Below are positions 9,231 to 19,212 of a stretch of DNA of 64,000 nt, one piece after another. Made by a program: the position numbers and the translations under genes. Positions within the stretch are counted from its first letter, which is position 1. Every line of letters begins with the position of its first letter. The notes under the pieces were generated by a model, which worked only from the letters and a program-made list of their open reading frames with translations, did not search any database and was not told where the DNA came from. The stretch covers positions 301,448 to 365,447 of the forward strand of contig NZ_MKIE01000001.1 of the NCBI RefSeq assembly GCF_001855385.1, read 5' to 3'. The DNA is from Andreesenia angusta (GTDB lineage: Bacteria; Bacillota; Clostridia; Tissierellales; Gottschalkiaceae).

Positions 9231-11656
9231 TTCAGCACACTCGCCTTTATGCCCCATATCTCGTCAGCATATTCCCTGACTGTCCTGTCGCTTGAGAATA
9301 TACCCGATTTAGCCGTATTCACTATGCTCATCTCCGTCCATCTGTCTTGGTCTCTGTATGCCTTTTCAGCCCTATCTTGAGCCTTTATATAGCTGTCGAA
9401 ATCTTTGAGCACAAAGTACTGGTCATTGTTGTAGAGTATAGTCTCGTATATGCGCTTGTAGCTCTCACCTTGTCCCGGTATGCTGTTGTCCACAAGGCTG
9501 TTCATAACCCTCTTGATTCTGAAATCCTTGTTGTACACGTCGAATGCAGCATATCCTCCGCTTTCATAGTACTTCATGACCTCATCCACCGTGAGACCGA
9601 ACTTGAAGAAGTTTTCGTCTCCCACCGCTTCCCTTATCTCTATATTCGCGCCGTCCAGCGTTCCAACAGTGAGCGCTCCGTTCAGCATGAACTTCATGTT
9701 CCCAGTTCCTGAAGCCTCCTTGCTGGCCGTGGATATCTGCTCACTTATGTCTGTGGCAGGGAAAATCCTCTCGGCGAGTGAAACCCTGTAGTTCTCAAGT
9801 CCCACTACTTTTATCTTTCCACCTATCGACTTGTCGTTGTTTATCATCTCTGCAACAGACATCATAAGGTTTATTATGCGCTTAGCCATGTAGTAACCTG
9901 GAGCCGCCTTGCCTCCGAATATAAAAGTCCTAGGCACCATGTCCATATTCGGATTGTCTTTAAGCCTGTAGTAAAGGTCTAGTATATGGAATATATTCAG
10001 AGTCTGTCTCTTGTACTCGTGGATACGCTTGACTTGAACGTCGAATATAGAGTCTATGTCCACGCTTATGCCGTTGTTCTCAAGAATTATCTTGGCCAGT
10101 CGCTCTTTATTCTCTCGCTTTGCAGCTCTCACTTTCTCCTTGAATGAGCTGTCACCTTTGAACTTCACAAGCTCCTCAAGCTGCATAGGGTCTTTTATCC
10201 AGGAATCCCCTATCGTCTCTGTAACTGCCTTCGAAAGAGGGCTGTTTGACTTTAAAAGCCACGATCTATGGGTTATCCCATTTGTCTTGTTGTTGAACTT
10301 GTCAGGATAGTACTCGTAGAAGTTCTTCATAACTGAGTTTTTCAGTATCTCTGTGTGGACCTTTGCGACTCCGTTTACGCTGTGGCTTCCCACTATGGCC
10401 ATATGTGCCATGTTTATGCTGTTGTCTCTTATTATGGCCATCTCCCAAACTTTCCAGGAATCCTGTCCGTACTTGCACCTTAGCTCTTCCTTGTGCCTTC
10501 TGTCTATCTCCTCCACTATCATGTAGATTCTAGGGAGCAGCCATCTGAAGGACTCTATATCCCATTTTTCAAACGCCTCCGGCAGGATAGTGTGGTTTGT
10601 ATAGGACATAACTTCTCTTGTGATGCTCCAAGCTTCGTCCCATCCAAAGTTATCTTCGTCCATAAGGACTCTCATCATCTCCGGTATAGACAGAGCTGGG
10701 TGAGTGTCATTTATGTGTATCGCTACTTTCTTTCCAAGCTCACTTAGGTCTCCGCCTTTTCGCTTGTACCTGTTCACTATGGTCTGTATACCAGCAGACA
10801 CAAGGAAGTACTGCTGCTTCAGCCTGAGCTCCTTCCCTTCCTTTTGTGAGTCGTCTGGGTAGAGTATCTCTGTTATGCTCTCCACAGACCTTTCATAGTT
10901 TATTGCCTTCTGCATCTCTTCTCCGCTTAAAAGAGTGTAGTCTATCTCTCTTTTAGGCTCTGCGCTGAAGAGCCTTAGCGTGTTGACCGTGTCATTCCCA
11001 TATCCTACAACCGGCATGTCATGTGGCACCGCCATCACAGGCTGGTAGTTCCTGTGCTTGAAAATAGTGGTGCTGCCAATGTCGTCTATGTCTACATATC
11101 CGTAGAATTTGACTTCAACCGCTCTGTTCGGCCTTCTGACCTCCCATGTGTTCCCATATTCCAGCCAATCGTCTAGTATCTCCACCTGCTGGTTGTCTAT
11201 TATCTTCTGCTTGAACAGCCCATACTTGTATCTTATTGTACATCCATGCGCGGGAAACTGCTGGGATGCCAGCGACTCCAGGAAGCAAGAGCCTAGCCTT
11301 CCAAGCCCTCCGTTTCCTAGCCCCAAGTCATGCTCCACCCTTTCAACCTCTGCAAGGTCTACTCCAAGCTCCTCGAGCCCTTCCTTGAAAGTATCTCTAA
11401 GCCCCAAGTTTAGAAGATTTGTACAGAGCTGCTTTCCTGAAAGAAACTCTATTGAAAAGTAGTAGGCCTGTTTCTGACTAGTCTCGTCGTAGGACCTGTT
11501 TGTCTTCGCCCAGTTCCTGTATATATAATCCCTGACAACTCCTGCAAGCGCAGTGTATGACTCAACAGGACTCGCATTTTCAAAAGTTATCCCGTACATG
11601 GTCTCTATTCTATCTTTGAAAAGCTTTTTTACATCTTCTTTATTCTGTATTAACAT
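9227..11656 (-). CDS. glgP: Glycogen/maltodextrin phosphorylase
   Basis: Releases glucose-1-phosphate from glycogen ends using phosphate and pyridoxal phosphate. The 809-residue length is normal. The N-terminus carries YFSIEFLSGKQL and GLGNGGLGRLGSCF, and the PLP lysine is K655 in GTGNMKFMLNGALTVGT. ATG 11656 has a good GATAGGAGTGAAGAG site. It is separated from glgA by 10 bases and overlaps the amylase by 4, so degradation is co-expressed with synthesis. No regulatory phosphorylation site can be judged. Confidence 0.97.
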   Translation of the reverse strand: MLIQNKEDVKKLFKDRIETMYGITFENASPVESYTALAGVVRDYIYRNWAKTNRSYDETSQKQAYYFSIEFLSGKQLCTNLLNLGLRDTFKEGLEELGVDLAEVERVEHDLGLGNGGLGRLGSCFLESLASQQFPAHGCTIRYKYGLFKQKIIDNQQVEILDDWLEYGNTWEVRRPNRAVEVKFYGYVDIDDIGSTTIFKHRNYQPVMAVPHDMPVVGYGNDTVNTLRLFSAEPKREIDYTLLSGEEMQKAINYERSVESITEILYPDDSQKEGKELRLKQQYFLVSAGIQTIVNRYKRKGGDLSELGKKVAIHINDTHPALSIPEMMRVLMDEDNFGWDEAWSITREVMSYTNHTILPEAFEKWDIESFRWLLPRIYMIVEEIDRRHKEELRCKYGQDSWKVWEMAIIRDNSINMAHMAIVGSHSVNGVAKVHTEILKNSVMKNFYEYYPDKFNNKTNGITHRSWLLKSNSPLSKAVTETIGDSWIKDPMQLEELVKFKGDSSFKEKVRAAKRENKERLAKIILENNGISVDIDSIFDVQVKRIHEYKRQTLNIFHILDLYYRLKDNPNMDMVPRTFIFGGKAAPGYYMAKRIINLMMSVAEMINNDKSIGGKIKVVGLENYRVSLAERIFPATDISEQISTASKEASGTGNMKFMLNGALTVGTLDGANIEIREAVGDENFFKFGLTVDEVMKYYESGGYAAFDVYNKDFRIKRVMNSLVDNSIPGQGESYKRIYETILYNNDQYFVLKDFDSYIKAQDRAEKAYRDQDRWTEMSIVNTAKSGIFSSDRTVREYADEIWGIKASVLK

Positions 11657-11666
11657 CTCTTCACTC

Positions 11667-13100
11667 CTATCTTTTTAGTCCCCTGTAAAGAGCTATATAA
11701 TCTTTTGCAGACTTGTCCCAGCTGTAGTCGCTCTTCATTGCATTTTTCACTATATGCTTCCAGACTTTTTCATTGCCGTAATACTCTAGAGCTTCTTTTA
11801 TAACATGCATCATATCGTGAGCGTTGAAGTGTCTGAAGGTGAATCCGTTTCCACCTTTTGTCTTGTCGCTGTAAGGACTGACTGTGTCGTTGAGCCCTCC
11901 AGTCTCTCTGACTATTGGTATCGTTCCGTACCTCAAAGCTATAAGCTGGCTAAGTCCACAAGGCTCGAACCTCGAAGGCATCATCAGCATATCTGCGCCT
12001 GCATATATTCTGTGCGAAAGGTCCACTCTAAAACCTATATAGGAGACAACTCTCCCTCTATACTTGCTCTCCATGTACCTGAAGCTGTCTTCATACCTCT
12101 TGTCTCCTGTTCCCAAGAGCACCATCTGCACGTCTGAAGTGTGCAGAAGCTCCTCCATTATGTGGAGTATCAGGTCTATCCCCTTGGCGTCTACAAGCCT
12201 GGAGACAAGGCCCAACACAGGAACTTTCGGGTTTTCCTCAAGCCCCAGCTCTTTTTGAAGCTTGAGCTTATTCTCAGACTTCTTAGACAGCGTTTTTGCG
12301 CTGTAGTGCACAGGTATGTTCTTGTCTTTTTCTGGGTTGTATAGCTCATAGTCTAGTCCGTTGACTATCCCCGTGAGATCCTCTTCCCTAGCTCTCAGTA
12401 TTCCGTCTAACCCTTCCCCGAAATAGGGCTGCTTTATCTCTTCGCTGTATGTTTTGCTCACGGTCGTAAGCTTGTCTGAATAGACTATCCCGGCTTTCAT
12501 GCAGTTTATATCTCCGTGGTACTCTAGGGAGTCGGAGTTGAAGTAGCTTTCGTCAAGTCCCAGTACATCCCCAAGTTTTTCTCTGCCGAAAACGCCCTGG
12601 TAGTGAAGGTTGTGTATAGTGAAAACAGTCTTTATTCCGCTGTAGAAGCTGTCGCTGCTGTAAAACGCCTTTAAAAACAGTGGCAAAAGTCCTGTATGCC
12701 AGTCATGGGCATGGATTACATCGGGCTTGAATCCGATTTTCGGAAGTATGGCAAGCGCCGCCTTGCTAAAAAACGCAAAGCGCTCTAGGTCGTCATCGTA
12801 GCCGTAAGTGCCGTCTCTATCGAAATACTGACGATTGTCTATGAAGTAGAACTCCACACCCTCATGCTCCATCTCGAATATGCCACAGTAGAGCTTTCTC
12901 CATGAGAGCTCCACTGTAATATCTGAGATATAGTTCATCTCCTCTGCATACTTCTCCAGCACCGACCTGTAAAGTGGCAGTACCACCTTTACATTTATTT
13001 TTTTATGCTTGAGGGCCTTTGGAAGAGACCCTATTACGTCTCCAAGCCCGCCTGTTTTTATAAACGGAACCGACTCTGAAGCTACAAATAGTACATTCAA
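11667..13100 (-). CDS. glgA: Glycogen synthase (ADP-glucose, GT5)
   Basis: Adds glucose from ADP-glucose to growing alpha-1,4-glucan. The start is TTG 13100 with AGGGGGAGATATT before it, giving a typical N-terminus MNVLFVASESVPFIKTGG and 477 residues, the usual GlgA length. KTGGLGDV is the ADP-glucose binding motif; HAHDWHTG and the C-terminal RFEPCGLSQ and ETGGLNDTV complete the GT-B fold signature. An upstream extension to 13136 merely re-reads the end of glgD. Fifth gene of the operon. Confidence 0.96.
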   Translation of the reverse strand: MNVLFVASESVPFIKTGGLGDVIGSLPKALKHKKINVKVVLPLYRSVLEKYAEEMNYISDITVELSWRKLYCGIFEMEHEGVEFYFIDNRQYFDRDGTYGYDDDLERFAFFSKAALAILPKIGFKPDVIHAHDWHTGLLPLFLKAFYSSDSFYSGIKTVFTIHNLHYQGVFGREKLGDVLGLDESYFNSDSLEYHGDINCMKAGIVYSDKLTTVSKTYSEEIKQPYFGEGLDGILRAREEDLTGIVNGLDYELYNPEKDKNIPVHYSAKTLSKKSENKLKLQKELGLEENPKVPVLGLVSRLVDAKGIDLILHIMEELLHTSDVQMVLLGTGDKRYEDSFRYMESKYRGRVVSYIGFRVDLSHRIYAGADMLMMPSRFEPCGLSQLIALRYGTIPIVRETGGLNDTVSPYSDKTKGGNGFTFRHFNAHDMMHVIKEALEYYGNEKVWKHIVKNAMKSDYSWDKSAKDYIALYRGLKR

Positions 13101-13113
13101 AATATCTCCCCCT

Positions 13114-14235
13114 CTAGACCTTTGACTTCTTTTCAACTATTACAGGGTAGTTAGGACTGCCTATCAGCCTGTTTTGCTTGCCTATTATGCAGTCTTTATC
13201 CACTATCACGTTCTCTAGCGTGACACCCTCTTCGAGGACAGTGCCCTGCATTATTATGGAGTTTTTAACGCTCACATTCTTGCCTATCCTGACTCCCCTG
13301 AATATTATGCTTCCCTCTACTTCGCCGTCTACCACAGACCCATTGGCGACAAGGGAGTTCCTCAAGTTGGCGTTCTGCCCGTATTTCACAGGCGCCAAGT
13401 CTTTTACGCTCGTGTATATCTCCCCCCTGCTCAGGAAGAGATCATCCCTTATGTCTTTTTCCAAAAGCCTCATGCTGTTCTTGTAGTATGATTCCACAGA
13501 GTCTATATTCATAAACTCACCCTCGAATCTGTATCCACCCATTTTGTACTTGTAGAACTTGTTTATGATCCCGTCTCTCAGAAGGTCGTACTCTCCCTTG
13601 CCTATGCAGGAGTAGATCATGTCCTCTAGCAGTGACTTCTCCATGATGTACATCTCCATGGATATCTTGTCGCTCTTCATCTTGTTGCTGCTTGTCTCTA
13701 TGTTCATGACCTTTCCATCTTCATCCAACTTTAGCTGAGTGAATGAACCTATGTCCCGTATGTCTTCTTCGCTGACGCTCTTGTATACCACGGTTATGTC
13801 GTTTCCAGACTCTTTGTGGTGCTTAAGTGCACTTCTGTAGTCTATATTGCAGATTATATTCGGATGGGTTATCAGTGCGTATTTTTGAGTACTTCTTCTG
13901 AAGTAGTCTATATTTCCCTTCAGTATCTCCAGGTCTCCCCTCAGATTTCCCCACTCGCTGTCGGAGCTGTCTGGTGGAAGCACGAATATGCCGTCTTTTT
14001 TCAGGTCCAGACCCCATTCCTTCGGGGACCTTATATGCCCCATAAGCGACCTGTAGTTCTGCTTTACAGCTATGCCTATGTTGTATATCCCTGAGTTGAC
14101 CATATTGGACAAGTGGAAGTCTACCAGCCTGTATCTTCCTCCGAAAGGAAGCGTCGCCAGCGACCTTTTCTTTATAAGTGCATTTAAATTCTTAGCTTCT
14201 CTCGTATTGTTTATAATCCCTAGTACATCGTTCAC
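13114..14235 (-). CDS. glgD: GlgD-type glucose-1-phosphate adenylyltransferase subunit
   Basis: Non-catalytic or weakly catalytic partner of GlgC in Firmicutes ADP-glucose pyrophosphorylase. The 373-residue protein keeps the nucleotidyltransferase fold (TLPFGGRYRLVDFHLSN) but lacks the catalytic GGQGSRL loop seen in GlgC, as expected of GlgD. The C-terminus shows the left-handed beta-helix hexapeptide pattern (VSVKNSIIMQGTVLEEG). GTG start at 14235 behind GGGGGAGGAAATAAA. Placed directly after glgC, 31 bases apart. Confidence 0.94.
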   Translation of the reverse strand: MNDVLGIINNTREAKNLNALIKKRSLATLPFGGRYRLVDFHLSNMVNSGIYNIGIAVKQNYRSLMGHIRSPKEWGLDLKKDGIFVLPPDSSDSEWGNLRGDLEILKGNIDYFRRSTQKYALITHPNIICNIDYRSALKHHKESGNDITVVYKSVSEEDIRDIGSFTQLKLDEDGKVMNIETSSNKMKSDKISMEMYIMEKSLLEDMIYSCIGKGEYDLLRDGIINKFYKYKMGGYRFEGEFMNIDSVESYYKNSMRLLEKDIRDDLFLSRGEIYTSVKDLAPVKYGQNANLRNSLVANGSVVDGEVEGSIIFRGVRIGKNVSVKNSIIMQGTVLEEGVTLENVIVDKDCIIGKQNRLIGSPNYPVIVEKKSKV

Positions 14236-14266
14236 TTTATTTCCTCCCCCTTGTTGTATATTCCAG

Positions 14267-15436
14267 CTAAAGCACGCTGTTTTCTCCTATGACTATTATC
14301 CCGCTTTCAGAGACACCGTAGTTGTCCCCAAGATCGCTATCAGTCCCTTTCTTTATTACAGTACCGCTCTTTATATAGCTGTTCTCTCCAATTATAGCCT
14401 TCTCTATGACTACTCCTTCTTCTATTGTCACGTTCGGAAATATCAAGCTGTCCTTTATCACAGCGCCTTCTTTTACCGTCACTCCCTGAAATAATATGGA
14501 GTGCTCTATTTCACCGCAGATTTCGCACCCTTCGTTTATAAGTGTCCTGGATATCTTGGCGTTTTCGCATACATAGTGTGGAGGATGGTTCGTGTTCTCG
14601 GAGTATATCTTCCATCCGCTGTCGTATAGATCCAGCTCAGGCTGCTCTGAAAGCAGATCCATATTTGCCTGCCAAAGGCTCTCTATAGTCCCCACGTCTT
14701 TCCAGTAGCCGTCGAATCTATAGGCGTACATCTGCTTGTTGTCCTTGAGCATGGCCGGTATTATGTCTTTTCCAAAGTCGTTTGACGACTCTTCTTTGTT
14801 CTCATCTTCTATCAGGTATTTTCTGAGCTCCGCCCATTTGAATATATATATCCCCATGGAAGCCAAATTGCTCTTTGGATTCTCTGGCTTCTCTTCAAAC
14901 TCATATATTCTGTCGCCTTCGCTTGTGTTCATTATCCCGAATCTGCTCGCCTCTTCCGCTGGAACCTCTATTACGCTTATGGTCACGTCTGCATCCTGCT
15001 CTTTATGGTACTCCAGCATTTCCGAGTAGTTCATCTTGTATATATGGTCACCAGATAGTATCATCACGTACTCCGGGTTGGCTTGGTCTATATAGAACAT
15101 GTTCTGGTATATGGCGTTGGCCGTACCCTTGTACCAAACTCCTCCCTTTACGTCTACATATGGAGACAGAAGCGTAACTCCCTCGCCTCCTCTGTCCAAG
15201 TCCCAAGGCCTTCCTATGCCTATATGTGTGTTGAGTATAAGCGGCTGATACTGGGTAAGTACTCCTACTGTATGCATATTGGAGTTTGCGCAGTTGCTCA
15301 GCGTAAAGTCTATTATCCTGTATTTCCCCCCGAAAGGAACTGCTGGCTTTGCCAGGTTCTTGGTCAATATGCCCAGTCTGCTTCCCTGACCTCCTGCCAG
15401 TATCATGGCCACGCACTCTGTATTTTTCTTCTTCAT
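14267..15436 (-). CDS. glgC: Glucose-1-phosphate adenylyltransferase catalytic subunit
   Basis: Makes ADP-glucose from ATP and glucose-1-phosphate, the committed step of glycogen synthesis. The 389 residues include the catalytic loop [11 protein letters not shown], the [11 protein letters not shown] motif, LSGDHIYKM and FEEKP, then a C-terminal beta-helix. ATG 15436 has GGGGGATTGAAAAG ahead. Works as a complex with GlgD encoded next. Confidence 0.97.
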   Translation of the reverse strand: MKKKNTECVAMILAGGQGSRLGILTKNLAKPAVPFGGKYRIIDFTLSNCANSNMHTVGVLTQYQPLILNTHIGIGRPWDLDRGGEGVTLLSPYVDVKGGVWYKGTANAIYQNMFYIDQANPEYVMILSGDHIYKMNYSEMLEYHKEQDADVTISVIEVPAEEASRFGIMNTSEGDRIYEFEEKPENPKSNLASMGIYIFKWAELRKYLIEDENKEESSNDFGKDIIPAMLKDNKQMYAYRFDGYWKDVGTIESLWQANMDLLSEQPELDLYDSGWKIYSENTNHPPHYVCENAKISRTLINEGCEICGEIEHSILFQGVTVKEGAVIKDSLIFPNVTIEEGVVIEKAIIGENSYIKSGTVIKKGTDSDLGDNYGVSESGIIVIGENSVL

Positions 15437-15455
15437 CTTTTCAATCCCCCTATTT

Positions 15456-17348
15456 TTAGTCTAATATCTTCCGAGCCTTCAGGTAAACTGCTCCAAGCGG
15501 AGGTATCTTCAGCGCTATAGAGTACTTCTGCTGATTCCATACCTCTTCCTCGGCCAATATATTTGTCCCGTTTATAAACCCAGAGCCTCCGAAAGCTTCA
15601 TCGTCGCTGTTCAGTATCTCCTCGTACTCTGCTTTAAGCGGTACACCTACTCTGTAGTCGCAGTAGACCTGCGGCGTGAAGTTACAGACTACTATCATAA
15701 CTTCGCCTTCCTTTTTACCCCTTCTCACAAAGCTCACTATGCTCTGCTCGTTGTTGTTGGGCTCTATCCACTTGAACCCCGTTATGTCGTGGTCTAGCTC
15801 CCAGAGGGCTCTCTCTTCTCTGTATATATGATTTAAAGCCTTGGTGTACTTATGTAGCTTCTCGTGCATATCGTACCTTAGCAGAAACCACTCCAGACTC
15901 TCGTCGCATCTCCACTCTATAAACTGTCCAAACTCCCCTCCCATAAAGAGCAATTTCTTGCCCGGGTGAGTCATCTTGTAGCCGTAGAGAAGCCTTAAGT
16001 TCGCAAATTTCTGCCAGTAGTCTCCCGGCATCTTGTCTAAAAGCGATTTCTTTCCGTGCACAACTTCGTCATGCGAAAGCGGCAGTATGAAGTTCTCGGA
16101 GTAGGTGTACATAAAGGAAAAAGTTATGAGGTTGTGGTGGTGCTTTCTGTGAATCGGCTCTTTTTCCATATACTCGAGCATGTCGTTCATCCAGCCCATA
16201 TTCCATTTATAGTTGTATCCAAGCCCTCCAAGGTAGGTCGGACTGCTCACAAGCGGCCAGGATGTAGACTCCTCTGCAATCATAAGGGCGCTTTTGTATT
16301 TGCTGAACACCTCTTCGTTCAGAATCCTCATAAAGTTTATGGCCTCTATATTCTCTCTGCCACCGTACTCATTAGGCCTCCACTCGTCTTTCCCGAAGTC
16401 CAGATAGAGCATGCTTGTGACTGCATCTACTCTAAGACCGTCTATATGGAAGACGTCTAAAAAGAATATCGCCGAGGATATGAGGTATTCCATGACTTCA
16501 TACCTTCCAAGGTCGAAGTTGAGCGTTCCCCACTGGTAGTTTTCGGCTCTGAGCGGATCGCTGTACTCGTATAGACAGCTTCCGTCAAATTTGGCTAACC
16601 CATGTGCATCCTTGCAAAAGTGAGCCGGTATCCAGTCCAGTATGACCCCTATCCCATTCTGATGGCATCTGTCTACGAAGTACATGAAGTCTTTAGGCTC
16701 GCCATATCTGCTTGTCACAGAGAAGTATCCCACTCCTTGGTATCCCCAAGATGCATCCAAGGGATGTTCTATAAGCGGCATTATCTCCACATGTGTATAC
16801 CCCATCTCCAGCACATACTCTATGAGATGGTCTGCCAGCTCTCTGTAGCTTAAAAAAGTTCCGTCCTCTTTCTGCTTCCAAGAGCCTAGGTGCACTTCAT
16901 ATATGTTCACCGGGCCGTTGTAGAGCTTGTGCTGCCTCTTGCCTCTTCTGTAGCCTAAGTCGTTCCATTCATATCCCGACAGCTCGTAAACTACAGAAGC
17001 AGTGTTCGGTCTGACTTCGTGGTAGAACCCATAAGGGTCGGACTTCAGTGCGACCTCTCCGTTAACTCCGACTATGCTGTACTTGTATAAGTCCCCCTCT
17101 TTCAAGTTCGGCACAAAGAGAGACCATACCCCAGTGTCGTAGTCTCTTTCCATAGCATGACCAACACCATCCCAGCTGTTGAAATCTCCCACAACTGAAA
17201 CTGAACTTGCATTTGGAGCCCATACAGAAAAATTGACTCCTCTAGTCCCGTTCACTTCCTTTATATGCGCCCCCATGCTCCTGTATTTCTTGAAGTTCAG
17301 CTTTTTCCTTATATCTTCCAAGTCTATTTTGCTTTGCAATTTTCCCAA
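15456..17348 (-). CDS. glgB: 1,4-alpha-glucan branching enzyme (GH13)
   Basis: Introduces alpha-1,6 branches into glycogen. The 630-residue protein has an N-terminal CBM48-like region ([20 protein letters not shown]) and the GH13 barrel with nucleophile Asp in [10 protein letters not shown], acid/base Glu in IAEESTSWP and third Asp in LSHDEVVHG. It lacks the extra N1 module of longer enzymes such as E. coli GlgB. TTG 17348 lies only two bases after AAGGGGA, so a second in-frame TTG at 17339 is also possible. Second gene of the glycogen operon. Confidence 0.96.
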   Translation of the reverse strand: MGKLQSKIDLEDIRKKLNFKKYRSMGAHIKEVNGTRGVNFSVWAPNASSVSVVGDFNSWDGVGHAMERDYDTGVWSLFVPNLKEGDLYKYSIVGVNGEVALKSDPYGFYHEVRPNTASVVYELSGYEWNDLGYRRGKRQHKLYNGPVNIYEVHLGSWKQKEDGTFLSYRELADHLIEYVLEMGYTHVEIMPLIEHPLDASWGYQGVGYFSVTSRYGEPKDFMYFVDRCHQNGIGVILDWIPAHFCKDAHGLAKFDGSCLYEYSDPLRAENYQWGTLNFDLGRYEVMEYLISSAIFFLDVFHIDGLRVDAVTSMLYLDFGKDEWRPNEYGGRENIEAINFMRILNEEVFSKYKSALMIAEESTSWPLVSSPTYLGGLGYNYKWNMGWMNDMLEYMEKEPIHRKHHHNLITFSFMYTYSENFILPLSHDEVVHGKKSLLDKMPGDYWQKFANLRLLYGYKMTHPGKKLLFMGGEFGQFIEWRCDESLEWFLLRYDMHEKLHKYTKALNHIYREERALWELDHDITGFKWIEPNNNEQSIVSFVRRGKKEGEVMIVVCNFTPQVYCDYRVGVPLKAEYEEILNSDDEAFGGSGFINGTNILAEEEVWNQQKYSIALKIPPLGAVYLKARKILD

Positions 17349-17362
17349 TCCCCTTTTTATTC

Positions 17363-18691
17363 CTATATTATGTTCAGGTTCATCTTCTTTTCATCTGCCT
17401 TTAGAAGCTCTATAGTGTTTCGCTTGTAGTCTTCGACTCCAGGCTGGTCGAAAGGATTTACCCCAAGCATGTAACCGCTGATTGCGCAGGCTTTCTGGAA
17501 GAAATAGAGAAGCTTCCCAATGTAGTACTCGTTGAGCTCAGGTATTGTAATCATAAGGTTTGAAACTCCCCCGTCAACATGAGCTTTCATAGTCCCCTCC
17601 ATGGCCTTCTTGTTTATAAAGTCAACTGTCTTTCCGCTCAAATAGTTGAGTCCATCTAAGTTCTCGTTGTCTGCAAACATGTAGAAGTCCTTCTTGGGCT
17701 TTTCCACATTTATCACTGTTTCAAACAAGTTCTTCTTCCCGTCCTGTATATACTGTCCCATAGAATGCAGATCTGTCGTAAAGCAGAGGGACATCGGGAG
17801 TATCCCCTTTCCGTCCTTGCCTTCGCTCTCTCCAAAGAGCTGCTTCCACCATTCAGCCAAGTACTGTAGTGATGGATCGTATATAGTGAGTATCTCCACG
17901 TCTTTTCCGCGTCTGTTGAGCGCATTTCTCTCTACAGCGTATCTATAGCATGGGTTTTTCTCGATGTCCGGCTCAGAGTATTCAATCTGGGCGTCGCTTG
18001 CCCCTCTCATTATCTCGTCCACATCAAAACCTGCCACAGCTACTGGAAGCATCCCAACCGAAGTGAATACAGAGTACCTTCCCCCTATATCTCCCGGTAT
18101 GGTGAAAGTCTGGTAGCCTTCTAGCTTAGCCAAATCCCCTATGGCGCTGTTGTGCCTGTCTGTAGTTACGTATATCCTGTCTCTCGCTCTTTCCCCGTAG
18201 GTTTTTTCCATATACTCCCTGAGTATTCGGAAGGATATAGACGTCTCTATGGTCTTTCCCGACTTGGATATCACATTAAGGCTTATCTCTCTTCCCCTTA
18301 TTACCTCTAGTAGCTCCATTATATAGTTGCTGCTCAAGTTGTTCCCCACATATAGAATGTGAGGGGAGTTTCTCTTTTCTCTAGGGAGCAGCTCCGAAAA
18401 AGAGTGCTTAAGCGACTCGATTACAGCTCTTGCTCCCAGGTATGAGCCTCCTATCCCAGCCACTACAAGTATCTCCGAGTCTTTTCTTATCTTTTTTGCG
18501 GCTGATTTAACTCTCTCAAACTCCTGTCTGTCAAAGCTAGAGGGATAGTCAAGCCAGCCAAGAAAATCGTTTCCCTTTCCTGTCTTGCTGTGAAGCTCGT
18601 TGTGCACAAGCTCCAGCTGACTCTTCATCCCCTCTATCTCATGGTCTCTCAGTAAACTGTTTTTATCGTTAAAGACTATGTTGTTCCCCAA
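17363..18691 (-). CDS. pgi: Glucose-6-phosphate isomerase
   Basis: Interconverts glucose-6-phosphate and fructose-6-phosphate, linking glycogen metabolism to glycolysis. PGI signatures are seen: VVAGIGGSYLGARAVIE, SKSGKTIETSISFR and the C-terminal NPFDQPGVEDYKRN with the catalytic Lys. About 442 residues is the normal size for the short bacterial type. The GTG at 18700 abuts the AAAGGGG ribosome site, whereas TTG 18691 has an 8-base spacing, so I prefer 18691. First gene of the pgi-glg operon; the promoter region carries a 17-base element shared with the neighbouring small gene. Confidence 0.94.
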   Translation of the reverse strand: MGNNIVFNDKNSLLRDHEIEGMKSQLELVHNELHSKTGKGNDFLGWLDYPSSFDRQEFERVKSAAKKIRKDSEILVVAGIGGSYLGARAVIESLKHSFSELLPREKRNSPHILYVGNNLSSNYIMELLEVIRGREISLNVISKSGKTIETSISFRILREYMEKTYGERARDRIYVTTDRHNSAIGDLAKLEGYQTFTIPGDIGGRYSVFTSVGMLPVAVAGFDVDEIMRGASDAQIEYSEPDIEKNPCYRYAVERNALNRRGKDVEILTIYDPSLQYLAEWWKQLFGESEGKDGKGILPMSLCFTTDLHSMGQYIQDGKKNLFETVINVEKPKKDFYMFADNENLDGLNYLSGKTVDFINKKAMEGTMKAHVDGGVSNLMITIPELNEYYIGKLLYFFQKACAISGYMLGVNPFDQPGVEDYKRNTIELLKADEKKMNLNII

Positions 18692-18734
18692 GTCTAGCAC
18701 CCCTTTTGTTTTTATTGACTTTCAAATCTTGATC

Positions 18735-18751
18735 TATATATACCCAAAGAG
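18735..18751 (-). promoter_or_regulatory. Shared 17-base promoter element, copy 1 (pgi-glg operon)
   Basis: TATATATACCCAAAGAG on the plus strand; read leftwards it gives CTCTTTGGGTATATATA, about 45 bases before the pgi start. A TTGAAG lies 16 bases before TATATA, so this may be the spacer and -10 of a vegetative promoter; GGGTAT preceded by GTTGAA at 14 bases also resembles a sigma-B-type promoter. An identical 17-mer is at 19089-19105. Confidence 0.5.
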
Positions 18752-18780
18752 CGACTTTCTTCAACATCGCAATTTCCTTA

Positions 18781-19053
18781 CTATGAGTTTTTTCTTCCAA
18801 GTGTCCCAGCTAGAGAAGCCATCCACCCCATGAAAAGCCCCTCAACCCCAGACTGTATAGAGTCTGAAATGTCTGAAGAACTCTCCATAAAAAAGCTCAC
18901 TGTTATAAAAGCCACTATGCTTATGGCCTCGGACAGAAGTATCTTCTTGTTTTTATTGAAATACCTGCTTTTAGCTGTACTTCTGAAAACCGTGTTCTTG
19001 AATACAGTGAACGAAGTCAGCATCGAAATCGACATTATGAACTTCTCAACCAA
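18781..19053 (-). CDS. Small membrane protein of unknown function
   Basis: A 90-residue protein with two likely membrane segments (about residues 38-55 and 70-85), a basic patch between residues 24 and 37 (RSTAKSRYFNKNKK) and a GLFMGWMASLAGTLG C-terminus. I do not recognise the family. TTG start at 19053 with AAGGGGATTAGA before it is well placed. It lies upstream of and in the same direction as pgi, and its promoter shares an identical 17-base element with the pgi promoter, so the two may be co-regulated. Confidence 0.6.
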   Translation of the reverse strand: MVEKFIMSISMLTSFTVFKNTVFRSTAKSRYFNKNKKILLSEAISIVAFITVSFFMESSSDISDSIQSGVEGLFMGWMASLAGTLGRKNS

Positions 19054-19088
19054 TCTAATCCCCTTCTTTATAATTTATGTATTTAGGT

Positions 19089-19105
19089 TATATATACCCA
19101 AAGAG
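19089..19105 (-). promoter_or_regulatory. Shared 17-base promoter element, copy 2 (small membrane protein)
   Basis: Identical to 18735-18751 (TATATATACCCAAAGAG), about 36 bases before the TTG start at 19053. An ATGACA lies 18 bases before TATATA on the reverse strand. Confidence 0.5.
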
Positions 19106-19127
19106 TATCTATTATGTCATTCTTTTA

Positions 19128-19156
19128 TTGAATAGATCTTTGATATGGGGTATAGT
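19128..19156 (+). promoter_or_regulatory. Promoter of the nitroreductase gene
   Basis: TTGAAT at 19128-19133, 17 bases, TATAGT at 19151-19156. The start codon follows 57 bases later. Confidence 0.55.
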
Positions 19157-19212
19157 TTTGATATAGAGAAGCTTGATTTTAAAATTCATGAATGATTATG
19201 GGGGATATCAAA

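Noticed and set aside
18735..19105. Sigma-B control as the firm reading of the shared 17-mer
   Set aside because: Copy 2 has no GTTTAA-like -35, and TATATA as a vegetative -10 fits both copies, so only a shared element is claimed.
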